From Leidyana gryllorum EB-2025a (lineage: Eukaryota > Apicomplexa), in contig JBLWGC010000092.1 of assembly GCA_048772705.1 (NCBI GenBank), forward strand, positions 124,001 through 188,000: a DNA stretch of 64,000 nt, in the 5' to 3' direction. Positions 55,101 to 64,000 of the stretch are shown one piece after another. Every line of letters starts with the position of its first letter. The first letter of the stretch is position 1. The notes under the pieces were generated by a model that did no database searches, was not told the DNA's origin, and saw nothing but the letters and a program-made list of their open reading frames with translations. The position numbers and the translations under genes are program-made.

Positions 55101-57202
55101 TCAACTTCGACCACGTTGGTATCAGGCAGGATCGGAATGTACTGTTGAGGGGGCACCTCCGGCAACTCCAAGAAAGTCTGGCGTGTTCCGCATAAGTGAT
55201 CTCATCTCTGCTAATAATGTAGCTCACCCGTAATCGTTTCGCAGTGATCTGAGCATCGAGTAGCTGATTGATCGTATTGGGCAGTTGGTTGAGTGGGCCC
55301 CGAAGCACATTGAACAAAGCAATGGAGGTGAAAACCACCGCAGGAGTCAGCGACTCCCCCAAGACCAGCGCGAAGTAGGAAAAGGCGCTGATCGTAGTGA
55401 GTGCGGGAACGAATGCCCACTGAACCTTCATCAGGAGTTGCAACATCTGCAACTTCCACTTCTGAGTCAACTCCCGCGACCGGACATTCATCACCCTGCT
55501 CATGAATTCCGGTTCCCAGGCGTAGAGTTTGACAGCTTTAATTCCGAACAGAAGCTCATTTGTTGCTGTCATGCGCTCATCTCGGATTCTCATCTGCACC
55601 CGTCGCGCTTTTCGTAAGCGCGTACGAACAATGTCTACAAAATATCACAAAATGGCACACACGTGTGTGCGCTTACTTGACAGAGGTATTGCGATGAGCA
55701 TCACCCCCAAAGCGACGAACGCGGCGCTCTGGATTTGTGTATATAGGAGATAGGTGGCCATGGTGAATTGATAGGGGAAAGAGCAGAACACATAGACACA
55801 TTGTATCATATCCGGTAGCCTTTCAACGTCAATGCTGATCAGGTTGACCACCTGGCCAGATGAAGGTCCAATTTGATCGTTTTCGCGATCTGGACGTCTC
55901 GGAATATCAATGGCATCTACGATTTGTACCAGCGTCTGAAAGTACACTGAATGTACCCACCTCGTTGTACAAGCAGGAATTTGTTGTAGACGGCGCTGCT
56001 CATTGCACTCTTGATCATCAATTGCAGACGCCATTGTCGGATCTGGTGTTGATTGAGCGTCAGAGCGCCAGCTAAAGACGCAGAGACCATCAAGATGACT
56101 TCAGCAATACCAAGAAAGACTGAAGGGCTGTGGTAATGAGCACGGAGATCAAGGGATAAGCTCGGATTGGTGGCGTACCTGTCTTCGTCACCGATAGCCT
56201 TGGCTGTGACATATTTGACGACCAAACTTAAGAACACCGGGGACATGAGATTCAGCGTGTCCGTCAAGAGTTTCCAGAATGTAGCAACAGCAAGATCCAG
56301 AGCGCAGAAGCGGAAGACTGCCAGTGAGAAGATCCAGTCAGATCGCCAGCGAGGGCGACGGGACCATATGGCATCCCACCGATCGAATAGCACTTCGGGC
56401 AATTCGTCGTCAACCAGATCATAGAGATCATCTGGCTCGAGAGGTCTCTCATTTGCGAGGTTGACCAATGGAGTGAGCCATTGCAAGATGACTAGATGCA
56501 GAAGAGACGCCTTCTGTTCAGGGGATTTGGGTCGGTTGAGACGAGGAGTCTCGCGACTTCTCTCAACGGTGGGACCACAGCGAGCCCACTTGCGGGGCAG
56601 ACTGAGGCCAAAGACAGCACCGATAGCGCAAAGAGTTCGCAAGACATGTACAGTGGCACTCAGCTTGCCCATGGGACCGCTCCGCCAATCGGCCAAGATG
56701 CGATATACTGTAGCACAAATGCTGATGATCCAACCGATACGGAGACCTCGAACGGTCTCGTCTGGCACATCTTCGAGAGTCTCGAGCTCTTCCTCATCTT
56801 CTTCGATATCCTGATACGAGGGAGGAGGGAACTCGGCACCTGTTCGGTTGCAGATGGACTCACATGTTGGCGAATGAAGGACGCGGCCCCAGCGCCCCAG
56901 GCAAATCCCGCAACGCTGAGGGTGATCTGAGAGACGAGAAGCTGAGAGCCGAGAGCAACTTTAGTTCCGATTGCGCAGATTCCCAGTAGGGCTGCGAGAT
57001 TGATGAGAGCGAACAGGATGGCGCATCCTTGGCGACACAAAATCCAGGTCACCCCCCAAAGTCTTCGTGGTCTGCTACCAGAGAGCAATCGTTCCCTCAA
57101 CTCAGATCTCTTTTGAGGACATCTTAGACGGTATATAGGGCGCAGAAGGGTCAGAAGGGGCAAGACCGCCACTAGGGTATCCCAAATCTGCCCAACCACC
57201 AT
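52179..57202 (-). CDS. ABCC/MRP-type ABC transporter
   Basis: Full ABC exporter of the multidrug-resistance-protein class (glutathione conjugates and anionic drugs in the family). Exons: 57202-56864, 56831-55961, 55916-55677, 55634-55228, 55177-54902, 54863-52956 (probable in-frame 42 bp intron at 53176-53217), 52899-52378 and 52328-52179; about 1556 aa. N-terminal extra hydrophobic region, TMD1 ([19 protein letters not shown]), NBD1 ([36 protein letters not shown]), linker, TMD2 ([12 protein letters not shown]) and NBD2 ([34 protein letters not shown]). NBD1 has Asp instead of Glu after Walker B and NBD2 has Glu, the usual ABCC asymmetry. The NBD2 signature is FSIGQ. The first intron is only 32 bp. 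Confidence 0.9.
55655..55670. repeat. 16 bp perfect palindrome in an intron
   Basis: gcacacacgtgtgtgc, its own reverse complement, sits immediately next to the donor of the 42 bp ABC transporter intron 55635-55676 (read on the minus strand). Shorter relatives occur at 7150-7159, 12001-12012, 29024-29033, 40528-40537, 47053-47064, 52365-52372 and 63538-63547. Confidence 0.85.
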
Positions 57203-57222
57203 CGGCTTGTGTTTTTTTCGCT

Positions 57223-57857
57223 ATGAGCATCAATCCTGAGCAGCTGGGCCAACGAGTTGATCCTAAGGTGAGTTGAGGGTTACCTGCGGTCACTACGTGT
57301 CGTGAATGCAGAAAGCTGCTGAAGCTCGCCAGAGGGAAGAGTGAGTCGGGCAACTAAGTACTGAGAGACCCATTCTACTCATCTATGCAGAGAATTGGCT
57401 GAGAGAAGGAGACTGGCGCTGCGAGCACTACTCGCACCTGAAGCCAGCGAGCGATGTGAGTGACTGACTGAGTGACTGAGTGATTGGCTGCGTGTGTATG
57501 GCTGTTTACTACTCCAGTCAAGGACTCGGTTATGTTGTTCTGCAGTGGCTAGGGTGGCTATGGTGAAGCCAGAGCGGGCTCAGGTGGTCGAGAATCATAT
57601 ACTACAGGTAGGACGAAGGCGATTGAGGGTGAAAACCCGTTCTGATTATTTCGGTTAGAACGGAGCCCGGCTGAGCGGAGGCGATAAGATAACGGAGGCT
57701 CAATTAGTTGCATTGCTGAGTCAGTTCGGAGAGGAAGCTCGGGGGCCAAAAGTGACTGTAAGTGCCATCGTAGACAATTAGGAGCGAACGAACCGGTCGG
57801 TATGTGCAGATCAATCGAAGGCGAGGCATTGATGACAGTGATAGTGATTCTTGGTAG
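57223..57857 (+). CDS. PDCD5: PDCD5 (DNA-binding TFAR19 family)
   Basis: Small conserved helical protein; PDCD5 is linked to apoptosis and chaperonin regulation in animals and has archaeal homologues. Six short exons: 57223-57267, 57312-57340, 57391-57455, 57546-57607, 57659-57757 and 57810-57857 (115 aa). It follows the family: ARQREEELAERRRLALRALL, LARVAMVKPERAQVVENHIL, the GDKITEAQLVALLSQ helix, then VTINRRRGIDDSDSDSW (family KFNRRKVMDSDEDD). Every exon join is phase-consistent. No exon exceeds 99 bp, so ORF-based gene finding misses it. The start is 20 bp from the divergent ABC transporter start, and the stop is 25 bp before the next gene. Confidence 0.9.
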
Positions 57858-57882
57858 AAAAAAAACCTTTCTGTAGCTTCGA

Positions 57883-60800
57883 ATGGCGAACCAACAACAA
57901 CGCGTGCGGCGCCCTGATAAGGAAGAAGGGCGACGGAGGCCCGTATCCTCCAGCCCGCAGGTATCTACTAATGCAAACTATCGTCGAAAGTCGTGCTTAT
58001 GGGAGGACGCGAAAGTACCAGAAGACATCAGGAGCGAATTGCTTCCAGAATTGAAGGCCATCGTAGAGGAGGTCGTCACGCCGAACTGCGTCAACCAGCT
58101 CCTCTCCGTTGTCGCTCTCTGGCATCCCAGGTTACCAGGCGAAGTGGTGTCTGATTATCAGAGCCTTCGACTACTCAAAAGGGGCTTTCTGCTTCCTGCT
58201 AATGACTTGGCTGAGATAGTATGGAAAATTGGAACACAACCCGAGCTCATACGCTTGCTCTCCGAACGAGGCCCTGACTTTGGCCTGTCCCTACTCCTGA
58301 TACTTGAGCTCTGTTTCCAAGTTGCCTTCTGTCTACGAAAACCAGCGCACGGCGTTCGTAGCGTGAATCACGAGTCAAAGAGGAACTATGCTGCCATCGT
58401 TACCAACTGTCCGAAGCTGATGGAGATATTGTCCCTGCATCTGGACTGTCCTCCTCTTAGACCTCGGTTTATCAGGAAATTCGCGCTCACTTGTTTGGGC
58501 TTCTTGTACCATCGCAAGTTCCCAAGCGCCTGTCTCACTCGCTTCTTTCAGCTACACTTCTTTGTCAATCCGGGCGCACGCAAGCACGTGTTCGAGAAAC
58601 ATCCCATCAAATTGGACCGCGCTCATTACCTGCCCAAGGCAGCGGCCGAAGCCGTCGAAGAATTCTTGTGGGCTAAAGCCAACCAACTCAGCCTCGGAGG
58701 CCCAGCCGAGATGTCCCGACCGATAAACGCAAAGGGTGAAATTGTTGTCGACTCTCAGCGTGCCGCCATGGCAGTGGTGTTTGAGAGGCTAAACCATGTC
58801 GCTCGCAGCCTGTTTGGGACAAGCCTGTGTCTCTACGGCTCGGCCGCCAGTGGTTTTGCCACCTGTCACTCAGACGTGGACGTAGTTCTGCAGCTCGGCC
58901 GGTCGGGTGTCGAAACGATGCTGGAGGATTTACGACGCGTGCGCGCCGAAGGTGGTTTGGATATCAACCCTTTCCCCGCGAGGAAGCAAAATGGCTTCAC
59001 GCGCGTGTGCGAAGACTGGACCTGGACGGCTGAACGCCCGCCCCCGATAGTCGCTACCATCTGGGCCGGACGTAAGCTTGCCTGGGCTTGCCATCGTTTG
59101 TACGGATGGGATGTCCGTTGTGTCCAGCACGCGTACGTACCAATCGTACGCATTATAGCGGCAGTGGACGACAACGGACGGCCACAGGCTGTCCCAGCCA
59201 TTTTCCGACCATTAGCTTCGCGCGAAGCGACATTCCGACTTTCGCTCGCCGACGCATTGCGCACAGAGAGCTGCAAGCACCTTCTAACGGCGCCTGGATG
59301 CTCTGAAGCGCTCATCACTCTGTGTAATTCTCCAGACGGCAGAAACAACGCCGTACTGCCGCTGCTCAAAGCAGTAGCGCATAATATCATCTGCGAAAAG
59401 CTCTACGCTTGTTGGGGACCTCCAGAGACGGATTCCCAGCTCACCGAGGCTGCATTGTGTTTTTACCATGCTCTGAAGGAGATGGAGGCCGAGAAGGTAA
59501 TGACACTCCCAGAGACCCAGAGTTTGCTAGAGTGTCTGAAAGTGTACGCGACCAATTGTGTCGACCCTTTCAATGACTTGACTCGAGGTCCAGGTTTGCC
59601 TGCGGGGTACCCCTGTGAGCTGGACGATGGTCGTCTCACGAAGGAATCCGATCTTCAATCTGAAGACCACCGTACGTTATGGTTGGTGGATGCGGACTGC
59701 AGCATGGATCGTTCTGTCGGTATCCACAATTCCCGTCTATTGAGGGCTTACGCGTCATGCGACCCTCGCGTGGTGGCTGTGACCCTTCTTATCAAACATT
59801 GGGCACGCAACCATGCAATCGGCGACGCTTACTCCGGCTATTTGTCAGGGTATCAGTGGACTTTGCTGGTCATTCATTACTTACAGCACTATTTGTGTGC
59901 CGCTCTTCCCCCCAAATTTGCGGATGATCCCGGCCTCAAGGAGCTGGAACTGTCTGGAAGACGTCCTAGTAATAAGAAGACTATGCTCCCCTTAGTTCCC
60001 AACCTACAACGAGATCCTCCGATACCAGGGTTCACCAAACCCACTGTGACCGTTCATGAGTTAGAAGGTGTCGCGGACGTCTTCTTCTACGAGCCGACAT
60101 TGGGAGCTAATCGCTCCCTCCCTCAAAACCTTCAGGAAGCTTGTCGTTCCGAGCCGACTCCAGAGGCTTCCCCTCCATCCTCCCCACGTCACTCATCCTT
60201 ATCCAAGCCCTGGCCGGAGGACAATTTGCTGCGGTCTGATCCTTTGGGTTACGCCTTCCAACTCTTAACGTGCCCTCATGAGATGAAGGCATCAGCTGCC
60301 AACCACACCAGTCCTGACGAACTTTGGCGGTGTCGGATTGCTAGTTGTCCGCGCCCGCCCCGAGGATCTCGACCAGGCAAACAAGCCTTCAATCAATGGG
60401 ACAAAGATCGCGCCGAAAATAAGGCTCAAATGATCAACAGTCACAACAACAAGCGCGGAAGCGTTTTATGCTCTGCATATCCAAGTTTGGATTTGCTGCG
60501 AGATGAGGTGTTCATCAATGACCACATCATGACGCGCAAGTCCCTTCAACTGCCGTTCCATAACGCTCTGACTCTCACAGAGCTCCTGTATGGATTCTTC
60601 GAATATTATGGCATGCGTTTCAACTTTGCAACTGACGTAAGTATCATGTGTGCTGTGAAGTGTGTGGGTATACATATGTGTGTCTCCTTGTAATATCACC
60701 GGCATCGCTCATTGGCATACTATTTTCACATGCCTCCACTTGCAGATGTCAGACATCGACCGAGTACCGCGGCTACCATCGTCAAAGAAGGAGTTCTTTG

Positions 60801-62632
60801 AGACTTCTATTTTTACACCTGAGCTCAAAGGTGGTCGCAACTTCCCTGGGACACCGAAAGAGGCCTCCAATGCTGTAACAGAATCGTCGCGCCCGAGTGT
60901 AGCTGGCTTAGAGCCTAATGGTTCAGAATGGCCAGAGCTTTCGAATACTGATGCTGGGTCCGTCGAGGTTTCGGAGGAGAAAGTTGAGGACGTGACCTTG
61001 GATGGAGAAACCGGTGTGGCTCCTAGTGACAGCGGTCCTGAGGAGCAGGCGGAACAGGAAGTTTTGCCGCACAAAGAGGTCACCGGAAGAGGAAAAGGCG
61101 CATTCCAATACCGAGGCCGTCACTTTATTTGCATTCGCGACCCCTTCGAGAAAGAGCGTACTATAGGGCCTCCCTTCTACTGTCAGTCTCACATCTCCAC
61201 TGAGATGCTGAGCGCCCTACAAATCTTCGGATGGGCGCGGTGCAAAGAAGAGGAAGAGCCTGGCTCGGCCGTGAATCTTATCAAGCAACTGTTTGAGCCG
61301 AGAGCTGGACATTCGTATGGTCATATTTACCATCCCTTCAGGGAAGCGCTCAAAGAAGTAATCAATGGTATTACCGAGGATGGCGAGTATCCGGATCAAA
61401 TGTATGCGACAATTGCTGAAATAGTCCGCTCTCACGGCAATTACAACGGTTTGTTTGATTCGCGACGACCTTTGCCTGTGGTCCAAAACGGCGAGCAACC
61501 TGAGCCTACAGGCCGTCAATTGGGACAGCAGTCCCAGTCTCAGCCACCTCCAAACCGGCGTCAATCTCAGGGAGGAGAGCGACCACCTCCCGGCTTCCAT
61601 CCGCAAGATTGTGTGGGAGTGTCTGGTTCACCGGCTCGTCAAGAGCCTAAGCATCTTGGTGGACGTTCCGCGCATGCCCCTATGGGTCCAGCGAAACGGA
61701 ACCCGTCTGTGGGGGTGAAGTCTCCATCGGGTCCGAGTGTGTATGATCGCAGTCGGAGTGGTCAGGGGAGTTCATTGCCTCCGATGAGCAGTCCGGTCGC
61801 TCCTGCTTCGGTTGACCAACTTGTGCATCAATGTCATCACTTCCAGATGAATTGGGGAGACGAGTCAACACTCGAATTTTTCCCGTCCACCGTCAAGCGT
61901 TTTAGGAGCAAAGATCACAGGAATGCCGCAGAATGGTTAAAGAGTCGCGTTATTTTGTGCGGATGTTCAGAGCAGCGAAGAAGGATTCCAGTGCAACAGA
62001 GGCTTCCCGGCGCTGAGATGGATAAGTACGCTGGGCTGGCTGCCTCCTGTGAAAAGAACATTGGGTATCCAATGAATGCATGGCCATCTAAGATGCCACC
62101 GGGACCTAACGTTACGCGGAAACCGGAGGAAATCAAACTCTTGAATCTCATTCAGGGTAAAACATGCGATGCAGACATGGGTGTAGGACTCAGACGCTGG
62201 AATATCGGACCACCAGCAGCAGGGGGAATCGGACTGGACGTTTATGGCTCCAAACCAGCATCTCAAGGCAGAGTGTCTTCAAGTTCTCGTCATTCTCCCA
62301 CCGGAGATAATGGACGCGGAGGCGGAGAGGTCCGGAGGTCTCGCGGCGGTCCATCAAAAGCTTTCGTTGGCACAGGTTCGCCACTGTCTTTCCTTGTGCG
62401 CCAACAGAAACGCTTTTTAGTAAACGACGTTGCGGAGTCGGTGATTCGCGACGAAATGGGTGGAGCCAGACGCTCGATACCCCGTCCCCAGCGACAGAGT
62501 GCTCCAGCTGGACACTGGCGTGACAGCGAGAACGATGACGAACGAGGGGTTGGCGCTCGGAGGCGGGAACAGCACCAGGCGACTCGAGGAAGTGGCAAGC
62601 GGGGAGGTAGAGGCCGCGGCGCACCTTCCTAA
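57883..62632 (+). CDS. Terminal nucleotidyltransferase (Cid1/TUTase type)
   Basis: Adds nucleotides to RNA 3' ends. Exons 57883-60636 and 60746-62632 (1546 aa, long for the family). The polymerase beta-like palm is at about residues 285-430: CLYGSAASGFATCHSDVDVV (GS...DVD metal motif) and, after an insertion, YVPIVRIIAAVD for the third aspartate. Then the central domain (VGIHNSRLLRAYASCDPRVV, TLLIKHWARNHAIGDAYSGY, GYQWTLLVIHYLQ). The PAP-associated part has HNALTLTELLYGFFEYYGMRFNF and, 160 residues later, HFICIRDPFEKERTIG. Large insertions interrupt both halves, and the C-terminus is Arg/Gly/Pro-rich with RGG-like ends, typical of RNA binding. Uridylyl or adenylyl specificity cannot be decided. 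Confidence 0.82.
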
Positions 62633-63528
62633 TCATTCGAGAGTATGCGACAAGGTACGGCCATGGGCGGGCTGCGATAGGGAGGCCAAGATTGTGTATT
62701 AACAAATGTATATGCCACTATGTTGGTCACAATGACTTCCATGAGCAGGTAGCCCAGAGCGCACTGTTGTATGTAATGGGACAACAGTGTGGACTTGCTG
62801 GAGCTGTGGTTGATTTCATCTGCAGATAGGACAAACTCAGCTTCAAATGGAATGGCAAAGTCGCGGGATTTCGCAGGCACGGACACGGCTCCTGGTAGTA
62901 AAGAGATTGAGGCTGGACCTAGAGCCACGTAGGCATCCGGGTCGATATCCGCGAAAGGTCGAAGCAGACATCGTACTTCTGTCGTACTATTCTTAATGCG
63001 AAGGGCGGAATCGAAGTTGAGTTGAGCAATTAATGATGAGGGGTTACTAACTATCAAGTCGAATTGCACTGTGCCGCGCAGGATCTGTCCCCGTTCATCG
63101 GCTGGAGAGCTAATGACCACGGCAGATGTAGAATTCGTCGTTCCACCAACAATTTGCAAGGCCGGCCGCCGGATCATCAGTAAGGTCGCTCCCCCAATCA
63201 CGAAGCACATCGTCAGCAGAGCCAGTAGACTCAGCACTTTGAATATCCAGTTGGCTGCAGCTGAACGTCGCCCCCCCCTTTTCTGTTTCCGATGAAACTC
63301 CCAAAGAACATCACCAACTCGCATACCACCATCTAGTCCTAGATCAGTGGCCACCACGGCCAATCTCAATCCTTCGCGCCCAAAACTGCCTGATCGCACA
63401 AGTCTCTTTTCGACCCTTCCCAGAACAGGCCCCGATGCCCACCACCACTTTCCACCTCCAATAGGCATCGTGGTGGTCGGGGGCGCCGTTTGCGGGGCGC
63501 TGACAGATGCATCGGGTTCAGTCGTCAT
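62629..63528 (-). CDS. Single-pass membrane protein with extracellular beta-like domain
   Basis: The ATG at 63528 gives about 299 aa (MTTEPDASVSAPQ). The cytosolic N-terminus has WWW and basic residues (HRKQKRGGRRSAAANW), followed by one hydrophobic helix (VLSLLALLTMCFVIGGATLL). The remaining 180 residues are beta-rich with several N-x-S/T sites (GGTTNSTSAVV, IKNSTTEVRC, EINHSSSK), resembling type II proteins of the LEA-2/NDR1 plan. This is a fold impression only. The stop TAG overlaps the TUTase TAA. Upstream, a CACACGTGTG palindrome and an AAACAG acceptor-like site suggest a 5' UTR intron or trans-splice site just before the ATG. Confidence 0.6.
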   Translation of the reverse strand: MTTEPDASVSAPQTAPPTTTMPIGGGKWWWASGPVLGRVEKRLVRSGSFGREGLRLAVVATDLGLDGGMRVGDVLWEFHRKQKRGGRRSAAANWIFKVLSLLALLTMCFVIGGATLLMIRRPALQIVGGTTNSTSAVVISSPADERGQILRGTVQFDLIVSNPSSLIAQLNFDSALRIKNSTTEVRCLLRPFADIDPDAYVALGPASISLLPGAVSVPAKSRDFAIPFEAEFVLSADEINHSSSKSTLLSHYIQQCALGYLLMEVIVTNIVAYTFVNTQSWPPYRSPPMAVPCRILSND

Positions 63529-64000
63529 GCTGTTTCGCACACGTGTGTGTGTAGTACTAGCCAAAGCTGTCAGTCACGTACTCGGGAACCCCTTCAGTCG
63601 ACTGCGGAAAGGCAGCTGATGGGCAAGTTGCAAGAGTACTAGCAGGACGCACAGGACTTTGGTATTGTCGAACAATAGAGTTGCACAGTGATGCAGGTCA
63701 CACAATGTCGGCTAAATGGCGAAGCCCAGCTTGTGCGAGAGCCAGAAAACACACCTTTGAACATGGGAAGAAGGGTGTGGTGAGCTCGGGAACTTTTTCC
63801 TAAAGGTGGTTAAAAAGGTCACAAGCTTGTATTGGAGGTCGCACATTGGCATTTAGAGTGAAGGAACTTTTACTGGGGGTGGGAGTTACAGTGTGGTCGG
63901 CACAGAAAAGAAGTGAATTAATGTATGTATATATATATATAAGTATATGTTCAATGCATGGAGGGAGGACGATGGACCCTGCAGTTGGATGATCAATGAG
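63529..64000. other. Right-edge region, no gene recognised
   Basis: Upstream region of the minus-strand membrane protein. Contains a CACACGTGTG palindrome (63538-63547) and an alternating TA tract at about 63922-63946. A minus-strand open segment at about 63590-63635 (LPFRSRLKGF) could be a 5' exon but does not join in phase. Nothing else supportable. Confidence 0.4.

Noticed and set aside
1-64000. CRISPR, phage, transposon or bacterial defence islands
   Set aside because: The window is a continuous eukaryotic gene array. The only repeats are microsatellites, short tandem repeats and the small palindromes reported.

Overview
The window is a eukaryotic nuclear segment, most likely from an alveolate and probably a Perkinsus-like protist. 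This is inference from content. It carries two tandem alveolin (inner-membrane-complex) genes and an acyl-anchored PH-like protein resembling the apicomplexan/alveolate ISP family. It uses the standard stop codons (TAA, TAG and TGA all end conserved proteins), has many 32-60 bp GT-AG introns, and is very densely packed. There is no bacterial, plastid or mobile-element island. About 35 protein genes are supported, and I recognise no rRNA, tRNA or CRISPR array. Exon joins were worked out by hand from splice consensus, phase and family similarity, and are given in each entry.

Layout from left to right: glycyl-tRNA synthetase (5' truncated) facing selenocysteine-pathway kinase PSTK; a low-complexity membrane protein; glycerate kinase; a small ORF; a dynamitin-like coiled-coil gene divergent from a membrane-anchored basic protein; then a left-running chain (AKR-like, SRP receptor alpha, J-domain/thioredoxin membrane protein, PQ-rich protein). 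Next come a large helical gene, ISP-like, UBE2J, an AKTIP-like E2 variant, a NEK-type kinase, and a bestrophin-related channel whose 2.4 kb intron holds a complete opposite-strand gene. From about 31.9 to 38.8 kb there is a right-running chain: unknown, PRIM1, unknown, MUS81. It is followed by a YbhE-type lactonase, a small two-exon gene, a helical protein, a hexose transporter, a right-running chain (farnesyltransferase beta, alveolin 1, alveolin 2), a left-running membrane chain (ABCC transporter, PAP2 phosphatase, MFS protein), PDCD5, a long terminal nucleotidyltransferase, and a membrane beta-type protein.

The strongest general signal is extreme compaction. Three convergent gene pairs overlap at their stop codons. 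Two tandem pairs share an ATGA start/stop. Other tandem neighbours are 8-50 bp apart, and several divergent start codons are 20-54 bp apart. This fits operon-like transcription with spliced-leader trans-splicing, known in Perkinsus and dinoflagellates, but no leader gene is visible here. A second signal is a CACACGTGTG/CACACGCGTG palindrome repeated in introns and spacers but not found in coding exons.
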